A stretch of DNA of 64,000 nucleotides, taken from Prochlorococcus marinus str. MIT 9107 (lineage in GTDB: Bacteria; Cyanobacteriota; Cyanobacteriia; PCC-6307; Cyanobiaceae). Numbering within the stretch: position 1 is the stretch's first letter; each line of letters begins with the position of its first letter. The notes beneath the pieces were generated by a model. It made no database searches, had not been told where the DNA came from, and was given only the letters and a program-made list of their open reading frames with translations. The position numbers were made by a program, and so were the translations under genes. Below, piece by piece: positions 8,259 to 17,856 of this stretch. Location: the NCBI RefSeq assembly GCF_000759855.1, contig NZ_JNAI01000003.1, forward strand, positions 62,001 to 126,000. Direction: 5' to 3'.

Positions 8259-9281
8259 TTAAATTAAACTCGAAACTATAAAAATTAAGATAAAAATTAT
8301 TATCCATAAAAATTGTAATCTCAAAATTAATTGACAAATTAAGTTAATTTTCTCTCCAGTACAAATACCTCCATTTGCATTGATTATTGGCTTTTCAATA
8401 ATTTCATTGTTATATACACTTTTTCCTCCCAATTTAATGTTAGAGATATAAGCAAATATAGCTTCTGAAATCCCAGAATTAGGCGAATCATACTTTTTGC
8501 CATCAAGATAACTTTTTTTTATGATTGATTTATAATCATTAACTTTAGAACCAACTATAGGTAATGTGATCAAAACTAATCTTGAAGGAATAAAAGTACA
8601 AATATCTTCAATTTTTGCACTAAAAAAACCTAAATATTTAAAGTAATCATATTTGTAACCTATCATTGAATCCAAAGTGCTTATAGCTTTATAAGAAAAA
8701 CCAAGTGATAAAGGCCCTGGAAAGAAAATTGAAAACTTCATTAAAATAATTCCAATAAATATCCAAAATAAGGGTCCAAATATTCCATCAACAGAATTTT
8801 CAGTAAGACTCTCAGTACTTGATCTCAAAAGGTGTTCTATCGAAGATACTCTTACATCCCTACTTACTATTCTTTGCACTTTCTCTTTAATTATTTTTTC
8901 AATTTGGTAATTAATTTCTTTGTGTTCTATTAGCTCTGCAATCTCTTTCACACTCAAAATAAGGCTCTTAGTAGCGATGCAACTTGAAAGTCCTAAAAAA
9001 ATTAATAATCCGCTCAAAGAATTATTTCTTGATTGCATATAACTGAGTTCTATAAATTTTCCTAAACTAAAACTAATTCCAATAGTAGATATAGCGACAA
9101 TCAAACCACCCCAGAATAATATCTTTTTATTTTCTCCAAAATGATTTATGAGGTAATCAGATATTTTTTTTATATAAAAGCCAATTATTTGAACAGGGTG
9201 AATGAAGTTTCTTGGGTCACCGATCAATAAATCAAAACCAATAGATCCCAGAAATATTAAGAATAAATTTATTTCAGCCAA
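8259..9281 (-). CDS. cobD: Adenosylcobinamide-phosphate synthase CobD/CbiB
   Basis: A 340-residue integral membrane enzyme of late cobamide synthesis; it attaches the aminopropanol-type linker to adenosylcobyric acid. Family marks are an N-terminal [17 protein letters not shown] (21-37), a central [17 protein letters not shown] stretch with conserved Glu-Asn and Asp-Gly, and several hydrophobic helices including the last one at the C-terminus. It overlaps the end of ilvC by 13 nt and is followed by the HLI gene, all on minus. Together with cobL (55662-56936) it shows that this organism makes a cobamide itself. No cobalamin riboswitch was seen upstream. Confidence 0.9.
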   Translation of the reverse strand: MAEINLFLIFLGSIGFDLLIGDPRNFIHPVQIIGFYIKKISDYLINHFGENKKILFWGGLIVAISTIGISFSLGKFIELSYMQSRNNSLSGLLIFLGLSSCIATKSLILSVKEIAELIEHKEINYQIEKIIKEKVQRIVSRDVRVSSIEHLLRSSTESLTENSVDGIFGPLFWIFIGIILMKFSIFFPGPLSLGFSYKAISTLDSMIGYKYDYFKYLGFFSAKIEDICTFIPSRLVLITLPIVGSKVNDYKSIIKKSYLDGKKYDSPNSGISEAIFAYISNIKLGGKSVYNNEIIEKPIINANGGICTGEKINLICQLILRLQFLWIIIFILIFIVSSLI

Positions 9282-10258
9282 CTGAACATAGAGCGCAGAC
9301 CTTTACCTACTTTTTCAATTTCATGTTTTGAGTTCTCTTCTCTTAGTTTTGTCATTAAGGGTTTATTTTTATGGCATTCTTCTACAAAATTCTTAGCGAA
9401 AGTCCCATCTTGAATATCTTTTAGGATTTTCTTCATTTCTTTCTTTGTATCACTATTGATCAGTCTTTTGCCACTTACATAATCTCCATATTCTGCAGTA
9501 TTTGAAATGGAATCTCTCATTTGAGATAAGCCTCCCTTTACCATTAGATCAACAATTAGTTTTACTTCATGTAAGCATTCGAAGTAAGCAAGTTCTGGTT
9601 GATATCCCGCCTCTACAAGAGTTTCAAATCCTGACTTGACTAGTTCAGATAAACCTCCGCATAAAACCGCTTGTTCGCCAAATAAATCAGTTTCTGTTTC
9701 TTCTTTGAAATTCGTCTCAAGTATCCCAGCTCTTGTCCCCCCAATACCTTTAGCGTAAGCCATGGCTAATGATCTCGCACTACCAGAGGAATCCTGCTCT
9801 ACTGCGAATAATGCTGGAACTCCTTGACCATTCTGATATTCCCAACGAACAGTGTGCCCAGGTCCTTTTGGGGCAATCATTACAACATCTACAAAACTAG
9901 GAGGTTTGATAAGTTCAAATCTTATATTAAAGCCATGAGCGAAACTTAATATCTTTCCTTCTTTTAAGTTTGGTTCTATTTCTTTAAGGTAAACATCTTT
10001 TTGAAACTCATCGGGTAAGAGAATCATAATCCAGTCTGCTTTTTCGCAAGCTTCAGAAACACTAAAAACATTTAGACCATCGCTAATAGCTTTGCTTTCA
10101 GACTTACTTCCTTTGTATAATCCTACAATTACATCCATACCGCTATCTTTAAGATTTAGAGCATGTGCGTGACCTTGTGAACCATATCCTATTATTGCAA
10201 TTGTTTTATTATTTAAAAGACTTAGATCGGCATCTGTGTCGTAAAAGAGTTGGGTCAT
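9269..10258 (-). CDS. ilvC: Ketol-acid reductoisomerase (class I)
   Basis: A 329-residue cytosolic enzyme. It isomerises and reduces acetolactate or acetohydroxybutyrate with NADPH, the second step of valine and isoleucine synthesis. The Rossmann motif is [17 protein letters not shown] (24-40). The phosphate-binding loop YKGSKSESK (48-56) indicates NADPH preference. The Mg2+ ligands D191 and E195 are in [14 protein letters not shown]. Its length is that of the short class I type. It begins 111 nt after clpP3 and overlaps cobD by 13 nt. Confidence 0.97.
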   Translation of the reverse strand: MTQLFYDTDADLSLLNNKTIAIIGYGSQGHAHALNLKDSGMDVIVGLYKGSKSESKAISDGLNVFSVSEACEKADWIMILLPDEFQKDVYLKEIEPNLKEGKILSFAHGFNIRFELIKPPSFVDVVMIAPKGPGHTVRWEYQNGQGVPALFAVEQDSSGSARSLAMAYAKGIGGTRAGILETNFKEETETDLFGEQAVLCGGLSELVKSGFETLVEAGYQPELAYFECLHEVKLIVDLMVKGGLSQMRDSISNTAEYGDYVSGKRLINSDTKKEMKKILKDIQDGTFAKNFVEECHKNKPLMTKLREENSKHEIEKVGKGLRSMFSWLK

Positions 10259-10369
10259 TAGTTGTAAATACTTAACATTTGATAATTAGTATTTTAGACA
10301 TTAAATCTGTAAATAAACCAATAAATTATTAATTTAAAAATTAATATTAAAATATATAATTTAGAAAAA

Positions 10370-10981
10370 TTAAGACTGATTCGCTTCGCTTGGATGTGTG
10401 ATTACTCTATCAATTAAGCCATAGTTTTTTGCTTCTTCTGCGCTTAGAAAATAATCTCTATCTGTATCCTTTTCGATTTTCTCAAATGATTGACCTGTCA
10501 TGTCCGCCATAGACATATTTAACATGTCTTTAATTCTTAAAATTTCCTTAGCTTCTATTTCAATATCACTGGCTTGTCGCTGAGATGTTCCTCCAAGGGG
10601 TTGATGAATCATTATTCTGCTGTGCGGTAAAGCAACTCTTTTGCCTTTTGTTCCAGCGGCTAATAGGAATGCCCCCATTGAGGCTGCTAGGCCTACACAT
10701 ATTGTTACTACATCACTTTTAACGTATTTAATTGTGTCGTATATAGCCAAGCCAGCTGTTACTGATCCTCCTGGACTATTTATATATAAATAGATAGGTT
10801 TAGTATTATCATCAGAATCAAGATAAAGCATTTGAGCTACGAGGCTATTAGCAATAGCATCATTAACTTCTTGACCAAGAAAAAGAATTCTTTCAACACC
10901 TAGTCTGGTATATATGTCAACCCATCTTTCATATTGACTTCCTGGAAGTCTGTAAGGTACGCTTGGAGTTCCTATTGGCAT
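10370..10981 (-). CDS. clpP3: ATP-dependent Clp protease proteolytic subunit (ClpP3 type)
   Basis: A 203-residue serine protease subunit with an intact triad: S101 in LAASMGAF, H126 in MIHQPLGG and D176 in DTDRDYFLS. The N-terminus [14 protein letters not shown] matches what I know of cyanobacterial ClpP3. In Synechococcus, ClpP3 and ClpR form a mixed core that works with ClpC. Here the gene follows clpR by 25 nt on the same strand, the same arrangement as the known clpR-clpP3 operon. The paralogue number rests on this context, since other ClpP genes are outside the window. Confidence 0.9.
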   Translation of the reverse strand: MPIGTPSVPYRLPGSQYERWVDIYTRLGVERILFLGQEVNDAIANSLVAQMLYLDSDDNTKPIYLYINSPGGSVTAGLAIYDTIKYVKSDVVTICVGLAASMGAFLLAAGTKGKRVALPHSRIMIHQPLGGTSQRQASDIEIEAKEILRIKDMLNMSMADMTGQSFEKIEKDTDRDYFLSAEEAKNYGLIDRVITHPSEANQS

Positions 10982-11006
10982 GATTTTAAGTAGTTGTTTG
11001 TGAGAG

Positions 11007-11678
11007 TTAAATTTTATTTGGTAAATCTTTTTGGCTTGTGAGTATTCTATCGATCACTCCATAATCTAAGGCTTCTTGAGGGTTGAGATAACTCATCCTG
11101 TCTGAGTCTTTAGAGAGTTCTTCAACTTTCTTACCAGTATTGTGAGATAGAATTTCTAGCATTGATTTTTTATTTTTCAAAACTTCCTCGGCTCTTATTT
11201 GAATATCGGTTGCTTGCCCTCTTGCTCCGCTTATCGGCTGATGTAAAACAATTGAGGCGTGAGGCAGAGCGGCTCTTTGCCCCTTTGTGCCAGATGAAAG
11301 GATAACTGCAGCTGTACCCATTGCTTGTCCTATACAGATTGTATGGACTGGGGGCTTAATGTAGCTTATCGTATCGCAGATGGCGAAAGCTTCTGTTTCG
11401 AAACCAACTGCGTCACCAGTGTACCAACTTGTCCCTGTTGAATTTATATAAAAATAGATAGGTTTTTCAGGATCTTCAAACTCCAGATAAAGAAGCTGAG
11501 CAATTATTAGCTCAGTAACATCCATTCCTAGTTGTCTTTTTGCATCATCATCAGAAAATAATGGTAAACCAAGGTAGACAATTCTCTCTTTGAGTAATAG
11601 AGAGGGCAGATCAGGGGGTGGAGTCCTCATGACGGTGTTTTCGCCGTAATAAGGAGCAGATACAGTCATTTGTATCAC
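11007..11678 (-). CDS. clpR: ClpR, catalytically inactive Clp protease subunit
   Basis: A 223-residue ClpP homologue that has lost its active site. The position of the catalytic Ser is glycine (G121 in GQAMGTAAV), and the expected Asp is replaced (M195 in [10 protein letters not shown]); H146 in VLHQPISG remains. A roughly nine-residue insertion after [19 protein letters not shown] (80-98), compared with the ClpP handle region, is typical of ClpR. It is therefore expected to be a structural subunit of the ClpP3/R core. It lies 31 nt after the membrane PIN-TRAM gene and 25 nt before clpP3. The annotation ClpP, common in databases, would hide the missing residues. Confidence 0.92.
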   Translation of the reverse strand: MIQMTVSAPYYGENTVMRTPPPDLPSLLLKERIVYLGLPLFSDDDAKRQLGMDVTELIIAQLLYLEFEDPEKPIYFYINSTGTSWYTGDAVGFETEAFAICDTISYIKPPVHTICIGQAMGTAAVILSSGTKGQRAALPHASIVLHQPISGARGQATDIQIRAEEVLKNKKSMLEILSHNTGKKVEELSKDSDRMSYLNPQEALDYGVIDRILTSQKDLPNKI

Positions 11679-11709
11679 AAAATTAAGATTGTTTTGATTC
11701 TAGCTAGAT

Positions 11710-12819
11710 TTAGCCCCGTGTCGCTGGTGATTTAAAAGATTTGTTTGACTCAGGATTATTTGTAAGTTTTCCGAAGACCATTCTTCCAGTGGGAGTTTGT
11801 AGTGCTCCTGTGATAATTATATCTAATCTGCTCCCCACAAAATTCTTTGCTTCATCAATAACAACCATTGTTCCGTCATCTAAATATCCAATACCTTGCA
11901 TTTTTTCTTTGCCTTCTCTTACGATTTTTATATTAAGTGATTCTCCTGGCTGTACTTCTGGTCTAAGTGCAATAACTAAATCACTCAAATTCATAACTTT
12001 TAATTCTTTAACTTCCGCAATCTGAGAGAGATTATAATCAGCCGTAATTAAAGTTCCTGTCATATCTTCAGTGATTTTCAAGAGTTTTTCATCTACGCCA
12101 TTACCTTCGTACCTTGTTGGGTTTATTACAAGTCTTCTCCCGTATAAATCTCTTAATTCTTTTAATAATTTTAGACCTCTTCTGCCCTTTGATCTTTTTT
12201 CATTACTGCTTGAGTCGGCTAAAGTTTGTAATTCATCAATTACACTTTGAGCAACGATTAATTGTCCTTCCAAAAGGCCACAGCTTAATAAGCCATTTAT
12301 TCTGCCATCAATAATTACACTTGTATCTAGAATCTTTGGACTTGCAGCAGGGAGTATTCCTTCATTAACTAGATATGCATCGGTATTATTTGGATTGAAT
12401 AATCTCAATAATGTCCTGCCATGAGTATCAGCTAACTTATAACCTAGTACTCCAAAGAAAATATTGCTTAATATAGCTGATAAGGGTTTTGCAAAAAAGA
12501 CTTCTCTAGGAAAGGGAATTAATAATATTGGAGCAAGCAAAAGATTCGCTACTAGTAATCCTAAAATTAAGCCAACTGACCTACTTATTAATAAATCCGT
12601 AGGCATTGTCCTTATTTGATCAAGAAACGTCTTCCTAAGTTGAAGGAATACAAAACCAGCTGCTAAACCTATAAACAAACCTATTATTGCTAAAACAATC
12701 CTAAAACCTTCTACATTAGACACCTGTTTGAGGACGTCTACTGGCAATAAATCAACCCCAAGCCATCCTGAAGCCGCGCCAGACAATACAAATAAAATTA
12801 ATACTAAGATATCTGTCAT
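11710..12819 (-). CDS. Membrane-anchored PIN-TRAM domain protein (YacL-like)
   Basis: A 369-residue protein with about four N-terminal membrane helices (1-130). A PIN nuclease-like domain covers about 160-285, starting at ILDTSVIIDGRI with acidic D165 and D171, then SNEKRSKGRRG and LITADYNLSQIA. A TRAM-like RNA-binding region follows at about 290-355 (VREGKEKMQGIGYLDDGTMVVIDEA). PIN domains are often RNases, but for this membrane family activity is not established to my knowledge. It is the first gene of the run PIN-TRAM, clpR, clpP3 and has a short divergent promoter region shared with hemW. Confidence 0.85.
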   Translation of the reverse strand: MTDILVLILFVLSGAASGWLGVDLLPVDVLKQVSNVEGFRIVLAIIGLFIGLAAGFVFLQLRKTFLDQIRTMPTDLLISRSVGLILGLLVANLLLAPILLIPFPREVFFAKPLSAILSNIFFGVLGYKLADTHGRTLLRLFNPNNTDAYLVNEGILPAASPKILDTSVIIDGRINGLLSCGLLEGQLIVAQSVIDELQTLADSSSNEKRSKGRRGLKLLKELRDLYGRRLVINPTRYEGNGVDEKLLKITEDMTGTLITADYNLSQIAEVKELKVMNLSDLVIALRPEVQPGESLNIKIVREGKEKMQGIGYLDDGTMVVIDEAKNFVGSRLDIIITGALQTPTGRMVFGKLTNNPESNKSFKSPATRG

Positions 12820-12915
12820 ATCTATAATCTACTAGGATTTACTTATTGAGTAAATAAGGATTTTATTTTTTTCGTTCCTTGATACTGTTTTGGGGTTTAA
12901 AAATGTATTTAGATT

Positions 12916-14139
12916 ATGAATAAGTTTCCAAGAAGTGCTTATGTACACATCCCTTTTTGCCATAGAAGGTGCTTTTATTGTGATTTTGCAGTAATTCCAC
13001 TAGGAAATAAAATAGAAACTTTAGAAGGATATGGAAGCAAAACTGTTAAAGAATACTTGCATTTTTTGCACAAAGAAATATTGTCAATTAAGCATAAATC
13101 CCCACTTTCGACAATTTATATAGGTGGTGGTACACCATCAATTTTGGATCCCCAACAAATTAAAGAGTTAATTGATCTTTTTAAAGAAAATTATGGAGTT
13201 GACTATGGCGCTGAAATCACTATGGAAGTTGACCCTGCAAGTTTTTGTTTAGATGATCTTTATGGATTCATAAATGCTGGGATAAATAGATTTAGTCTGG
13301 GAGTGCAAAGTTTCAATAATCAGATACTTCAAAATTCTGGAAGAAGGCATATGAGAGAAGATGCTGAAAAATCTTGTTTATGGTTAGGGAAAGTATATGA
13401 TTCTGGATTAATAAAAAGCTGGAGCTTAGACTTAATTCAAAACTTACCACTTAGTGGATTTATTGAATGGCAAGAAGACTTAAAAAAGACAATAAAGTTT
13501 TCTCCGCCGCATATATCCATATATGATTTAAATATTGAAAATGGAACTGTTTTTAAAAAATTAGCTAATTTAGGAAAATTAAAACTTCCAAGTGATGAAG
13601 AGGCTTTTAGAAATAGTGAATCAACTAATTTAATATTAAAAAAATCAGGTTACTCAAGATATGAAATTTCAAACTATTGTCTTCCGAGGCATCAATCGAG
13701 ACATAATAGAGTTTATTGGAGTGGTTTAGGCTGGTGGAGTTTTGGTCAGGGTTCTACTAGTTCTCCTTGGGGAGAAAAGTTAACTAGACCTAGAGTTAGT
13801 AAGGAATATAAAGAATGGGTAATTAACCAATATGAACTTAATTTGGATGTGTCCCTTATTAATAATGATTTTGTTTATAAAGAACTAGATGAGAAAATAA
13901 TGTTGGGATTGAGACTTAAAGAGGGTATAGATATTTATAAATTGTTTAAAGAACAAAACTGGGAAAATAAAAAATTTGAAAGCAAATTTATTAAGTTGCT
14001 TGAAGAATGGGAAAGATTTCTTGAAAGCGGACTATTAGTGAGAAAGGGGAAAAGATTCTTTTTAAGTGATCCAAAAGGAATGGAGTTAAGCAATCAAATT
14101 CTTATTTCTATGTTTAAGTGGTGGGATAAGGTGAATTAA
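12916..14139 (+). CDS. hemW: HemW-type radical SAM protein (HemN-like)
   Basis: A 407-residue protein with the radical SAM cluster motif CHRRCFYC (C15, C19, C22) and the SAM-binding GGGTPS (70-75). It has the HemW/HemN-type C-terminal region with SRHNRVYWSG. HemW proteins are usually annotated as oxygen-independent coproporphyrinogen III oxidase, but characterised members act as heme chaperones and lack the extra N-terminal cysteine of true HemN; here only the three-Cys motif is seen. The start ATG at 12916 gives MNKFPRSAYVHIPF. The gene is divergent from the PIN-TRAM gene, 96 nt apart. Exact function remains between chaperone and oxidase. Confidence 0.85.
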   Translation: MNKFPRSAYVHIPFCHRRCFYCDFAVIPLGNKIETLEGYGSKTVKEYLHFLHKEILSIKHKSPLSTIYIGGGTPSILDPQQIKELIDLFKENYGVDYGAEITMEVDPASFCLDDLYGFINAGINRFSLGVQSFNNQILQNSGRRHMREDAEKSCLWLGKVYDSGLIKSWSLDLIQNLPLSGFIEWQEDLKKTIKFSPPHISIYDLNIENGTVFKKLANLGKLKLPSDEEAFRNSESTNLILKKSGYSRYEISNYCLPRHQSRHNRVYWSGLGWWSFGQGSTSSPWGEKLTRPRVSKEYKEWVINQYELNLDVSLINNDFVYKELDEKIMLGLRLKEGIDIYKLFKEQNWENKKFESKFIKLLEEWERFLESGLLVRKGKRFFLSDPKGMELSNQILISMFKWWDKVN

Positions 14140-14494
14140 GACTAACTATATTCTTGAGGTCATAGCTAAAAAAATAGTTATTAATGGTTTTATCTCGATT
14201 TGAGATAATAAAATAAATCCCCTTAAAAACTTCCTTAAAAAAATAAGGGAAAGCAAATCCCTGAGATGAAAATGGTTGAATTTCGATCTAAATTAAAGGG
14301 TATAAAAATCCTCTTTTTCAATGTCTATTAATACATTCCTCTTGTTGTTATTAGTTATCGCAAACTACACAAACTTATTTTTAAATATCAAAAATAGGAA
14401 AAAATGAATCTCTTTCAAAATTAGCCATTTCTATAATGACTGTAGTAAAAACCTAATTCTCATGGGATTTTGCTTGATGTCAGAATATATGTGG
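14140..14494. other. 355-nt spacer with nested inverted repeats and a micro-ORF
   Basis: It lies between hemW (+) and panB (-), so both genes end here. It holds a 7-bp hairpin TTATCTC/GAGATAA at 14190-14208, and two mutually exclusive stems that share the AGGG of 14246-14249: CCCTTA (14220-14225) with TAAGGG (14244-14249), or AGGGA (14246-14250) with TCCCT (14258-14262). A 28-codon ORF at 14321-14407 (MSINTFLLLLLVIANYTNLF, then LNIKNRKK) could encode a single-helix membrane peptide. None of this is proven; a small RNA or a terminator region is possible. Confidence 0.4.
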
Positions 14495-15268
14495 TTAGTT
14501 AAGTCTTTCTGAGGCTACCCATTTTTTTAGTTTATCCTTAAATAAGTCCTTCCCCTGAATAATCGGTTGGCAAAATGGTGGTTGATCATCATTAAGGCCT
14601 AATAAATCTGCAGTAACTCTTACTTGCCCATCGCAATAATTACCTGCACCAATGCCTATTGTGGGAATTTTTAAGTTATTTTGTATTTCTTTTGCAAGTA
14701 ATTCAGGAATATGTTCAAGAACTATTGAAAAACATCCTAATTTTTCAAGAATTGAAGCCTCTCTTTTGATTTTTTCTTGGCTTTCTAAACTTTCTCCTTG
14801 TTTCTTTAATCCGAGTTTTAAATAGCTTTGTGGTGTAAGTCCTATATGACCCATAACAGGGATTCCCATTCTTATTAATCTTGAAATGACTTTTTGTATT
14901 TCAGGTTCAGCGCCTTCAACTTTTACAGCTTTTGCATAAGTGCTTTGAATTATTTTCCCTGCATACTCCACAGCTTTATCCTCCCCACATTGGTAAGTCA
15001 AAAAAGGCATATCGCAAACAAGCAAAGGTTGTTCTTCGATTTTATTCTTAAATCCTCTCGATACAGCATTAGTATGATAAATTATGTTTTCTAAAGTTAA
15101 GGGCAATGTCGATTTGTATCCTAAACAGACCATCGCTAGAGAATCTCCTACTAAGACGAGGTCAACATTAGCTTGTTCTGCAATAGATCCTGATATAGAG
15201 TCCCATGCAGTTAATGCAATAATCTTTTGAGATTTTTCTTTATACTTAATCAGTTCTGAAGGTAACAT
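14495..15268 (-). CDS. panB: 3-methyl-2-oxobutanoate hydroxymethyltransferase
   Basis: A 257-residue cytosolic enzyme for the first committed step of pantothenate synthesis; it adds a hydroxymethyl group from methylene-THF to ketoisovalerate. Conserved residues include the metal-binding LVGDSLAMV and LLVCDMPF, the substrate Lys and Glu in KVEGAE and VMGHIGLTPQS, and the VLEHIP and GIGAGNYCDGQV segments. Length and motifs are normal. The start ATG at 15268 is 46 nt from the 5' end of the divergent SRP RNA gene, so the two probably share a promoter region. Confidence 0.95.
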   Translation of the reverse strand: MLPSELIKYKEKSQKIIALTAWDSISGSIAEQANVDLVLVGDSLAMVCLGYKSTLPLTLENIIYHTNAVSRGFKNKIEEQPLLVCDMPFLTYQCGEDKAVEYAGKIIQSTYAKAVKVEGAEPEIQKVISRLIRMGIPVMGHIGLTPQSYLKLGLKKQGESLESQEKIKREASILEKLGCFSIVLEHIPELLAKEIQNNLKIPTIGIGAGNYCDGQVRVTADLLGLNDDQPPFCQPIIQGKDLFKDKLKKWVASERLN

Positions 15269-15314
15269 AAGTATTGTAAGTATCTTTTTTAATCAAGAAT
15301 TGCTAATATATCAT

Positions 15315-15410
15315 TGACTCGGCCTTTCGCGGTTTTAACACCTAAACCTGGTCAGGACCGGAAGGTAGCAGCCACAAGGGATGCTTGAGGCAGGCGAGAT
15401 AACCGAGTCA
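15315..15410 (+). ncRNA. ffs: Signal recognition particle RNA (4.5S type)
   Basis: A small SRP RNA of about 96 nt. The apical domain GGTCAGGACCGGAAGGTAGC carries the GGAA tetraloop and the AGCAG internal loop that bind the Ffh M domain. The ends pair perfectly: TGACTCGG (15315-15322) with CCGAGTCA (15403-15410). It is of the short bacterial type without an Alu domain. It lies between panB and ftsZ, both on minus. Its protein partner ffh is at 42022-43482 in the same window. The exact transcript ends are set by the pairing only. Confidence 0.95.
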
Positions 15411-15424
15411 CTCTATTTTACCTA

Positions 15425-16540
15425 TTAATTTATATCTTTTTTATTTTGCCTTAATCTCAAAAACTCAGGAATATTTGCACCTGTGTCTTTCTTCTCGGAA
15501 ACGTTATAAAAAGATTGATTAGTTAATCTGTTTTTAATTCTTTGTTGCTTCAATGTTTGGTTTGTATCAAAGCCTGTTGCAATGACTGTAACTTGTATCT
15601 CACCTTCCATCTCTTCATTAACCGCTTGACCTACAATTATATTTGCATCTTGATCTACGACATCACTAATTACATCTCCGACTGAGTTGACATCGTCAAG
15701 GGTTAAATCTCTCCCCCCAGTGATATTTACAAGGCAACCTTTTGCTCCATCAATTCTTCCTGCTTCTAGTAATGGACTATTGATTGCAGCTTGAGCAGCC
15801 TCTATAGCTCTAGATCGACCAGATCCAACACCTACACCAAGAAGAGCTGTACCAGCTTCAGTCATGACTGATCTCACATCAGCAAAATCAAGATTAACCT
15901 CGCCAGGGCGTGTAATTACTTCACTTATACCTTGAACTCCCATTCTTAAAACATCATCTGCATTCCTGAACGCTTCTTGAATAGAGGCACCTGCAGAAAC
16001 TTCTTTTAAACGATCATTTGGTATGACAATAAGAGTATCAACATTTTCTGCCAATCTTTCAATCCCTTCTTCTGCTTGACGCATTCTCCTTTTGCCTTCG
16101 AAAGAAAAAGGTTTAGTTACGATACCAATTGTTAACGCACCACTTTGCTTAGCAACTTCAGCAACAACTGGAGCTGCTCCTGTGCCAGTACCTCCACCCA
16201 TTCCTGCTGCTATAAAAACCAAGTCGGACCCCTCTAGTGATTGTTGTAGCTCCTCTCTTGATTCTTCTGCAGCCTTTTGACCAATACTTGGATTGCCTCC
16301 AGCTCCAAGCCCTCTTGTTAAGTTCTGACCTAATTGAATTCTTCTTTCTGCAGAAGACTGCAGTAAGGCTTGCGCATCAGTATTAAGAACTCTGAATGAA
16401 ACGCCTTCAAGGTCACTATCAATCATCCTGTTTACAGCATTACTTCCACCACCCCCAACGCCAATTACTTCTATTTTGGCATTCTGACTTGGTAGGATGT
16501 CTTTTGATTGATCAAAGTTTGGAATGTTACCTAAGCTCAT
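15425..16540 (-). CDS. ftsZ: Cell division protein FtsZ
   Basis: A 371-residue tubulin-like GTPase that forms the division ring. The GTP-binding signature GGGTGTG is at 115-121. The N-terminal nucleotide-binding loop [12 protein letters not shown] is at 28-39, and the T7 synergy loop [12 protein letters not shown] is near 215. A short variable linker precedes the conserved C-terminal peptide IPEFLRLR that binds FtsA/ZipN-type partners. The terminal tail after it (QNKKDIN) is short. The gene follows ftsQ by 176 nt, so it may have its own promoter as well as read-through. Its cyanobacterial partner Ftn2/ZipN is at 39862-41970. Confidence 0.98.
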   Translation of the reverse strand: MSLGNIPNFDQSKDILPSQNAKIEVIGVGGGGSNAVNRMIDSDLEGVSFRVLNTDAQALLQSSAERRIQLGQNLTRGLGAGGNPSIGQKAAEESREELQQSLEGSDLVFIAAGMGGGTGTGAAPVVAEVAKQSGALTIGIVTKPFSFEGKRRMRQAEEGIERLAENVDTLIVIPNDRLKEVSAGASIQEAFRNADDVLRMGVQGISEVITRPGEVNLDFADVRSVMTEAGTALLGVGVGSGRSRAIEAAQAAINSPLLEAGRIDGAKGCLVNITGGRDLTLDDVNSVGDVISDVVDQDANIIVGQAVNEEMEGEIQVTVIATGFDTNQTLKQQRIKNRLTNQSFYNVSEKKDTGANIPEFLRLRQNKKDIN

Positions 16541-16716
16541 CTCTTAATAGGATCTAATACTGGTGTTGGGTGCATTATGAACTTACTAAGCTCATCTGTA
16601 GGAAATTGTTGAGGAAAATCTTTAAATATTCATTTAATAGATATTTTGCGTTAAATGCTAAATCCTTTTCAACACTACAATAATAAAAAAAATTATTTTA
16701 AATCCACTCCCAATTA

Positions 16717-17439
16717 TTAGGGTTTGAACACTTTTATTTTTGGATTATTTGGATCAGTAAGGTCAATATTATCTATTTTTTCAGAAAAATTAATTTTCTT
16801 AAATTCATTATTTAGGTAATTGATTATTTGAATTTGATAGTTTATTAAATTAGGATTAAATCCAAGGAAAATTGTGTTTAAATTTTCTTCCTCAAGAGTT
16901 AGAAAACCGTTTGGTGAGAAGGTTATTTTATCTATCTCTAATTCATAATTTTCTTGGGCAATTAATAATTCAGATAATATTTTTTGAAATTTTTCTTCCC
17001 AACCAAAAACTTTTATAGTTAAACTCTCCAAATTGCTTTTTTCCGCATATTGTTTATTTATAAAAACTCCATCTTTATCAATAAAGCCAGATATTTTTTC
17101 GTTATTTACTATTCTCTCGCCGTAGGCTATTGGAATTCTTGTATTAACATGTACTCTCAAACCAAAAGGAAATATTTGTCTATTAACAGAAACATTCTTG
17201 AGGGATAAAGGTTGTTTTAACTCTTTTTCTAAAAAATTAGTTTTAATAAAAATTAACCGGATTGGAAATTTTAAAGATGAATTATTCACCACATCATTCT
17301 GCGAGAATAATTCACTTCCTGAAATTCTAATGTCCTGAATATTGACCTTTTTTAAGGTTTTTAGACTTATTAAGCTTGTTGATAAAAATAAAATTAGCAA
17401 TAAAAAGCTTCTATTGTTAATGGTTTTTTTTGTTTTCAC
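16717..17439 (-). CDS. ftsQ: Cell division protein FtsQ/DivIB (POTRA)
   Basis: A 240-residue bitopic membrane protein. A short basic cytosolic N-terminus leads into a helix at about 11-27 (SFLLLILFLSTSLISL). A POTRA-like domain at about 32-100 (VNIQDIRISGSELFSQNDVV, then INRQIFPFGLRVHVNTRIPIA) is followed by a beta domain. FtsQ links early and late division proteins. Sequence conservation in this family is low, so the assignment depends on domain order and on its place between ddl and ftsZ. It overlaps the upstream unknown gene by 4 nt (ATGA), which implies translational coupling. Confidence 0.85.
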   Translation of the reverse strand: MKTKKTINNRSFLLLILFLSTSLISLKTLKKVNIQDIRISGSELFSQNDVVNNSSLKFPIRLIFIKTNFLEKELKQPLSLKNVSVNRQIFPFGLRVHVNTRIPIAYGERIVNNEKISGFIDKDGVFINKQYAEKSNLESLTIKVFGWEEKFQKILSELLIAQENYELEIDKITFSPNGFLTLEEENLNTIFLGFNPNLINYQIQIINYLNNEFKKINFSEKIDNIDLTDPNNPKIKVFKP

Positions 17440-17846
17440 AAATCACATCGAGCTTTTTCCATCAATTGGTCCATCCATTTTCTTGCCTGTTCTGCATCTG
17501 AAAATGGTACATCCATCTCTTTCCCATTACCTACTAATCTCAATCTGCACTTACCTTGAGATTCACTTGTTAGAGGAGCTTCTCCTGAAGTTAAGGCCAT
17601 TAATTCAACTAATTCTAATTTCTTGATTGTGAAACTATCTTTTTCTTCAAATGAGCCAGCTTCAAATGCACTCCATCTTAATTCCCCATCTTTCAAAGAC
17701 GCAGCACCAGAACTATCTAACTTACAAAGTTCAGATCCATTTGCCCAGCTTCTAAAAAGATTTTGCCTTCTTCTTTCTAACCATCCTAGAGCAGTTAATA
17801 AAATAAAGATTAAAAGTAATGGTAACCAAAGAAATCCATGCAACAT
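17436..17846 (-). CDS. Conserved-looking membrane-anchored protein in the ddl-ftsQ run
   Basis: A 136-residue protein with one N-terminal membrane helix (about 4-22, GFLWLPLLLIFILLTALGW), then a basic stop-transfer segment (ERRRQNLFRSW). A soluble domain of about 100 residues follows, rich in beta-type stretches (GELRWSAFEAGSFEEKD, CRLRLVGNGKEMDVPF) and ending in an amphipathic helix. The layout resembles PH-like membrane-facing domains, but no family was recognised. It sits 10 nt after ddl and is ATGA-coupled to ftsQ. Its context suggests a part in cell wall synthesis or division. Its codon use looks slightly richer in G+C than its neighbours. Confidence 0.7.
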   Translation of the reverse strand: MLHGFLWLPLLLIFILLTALGWLERRRQNLFRSWANGSELCKLDSSGAASLKDGELRWSAFEAGSFEEKDSFTIKKLELVELMALTSGEAPLTSESQGKCRLRLVGNGKEMDVPFSDAEQARKWMDQLMEKARCDL

Positions 17847-17856
17847 TTTATTCGAA

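Noticed and set aside
12114-12314. 66-codon ORF opposite the PIN-TRAM gene
   Set aside because: It is inside the PIN domain coding region and has no independent support.
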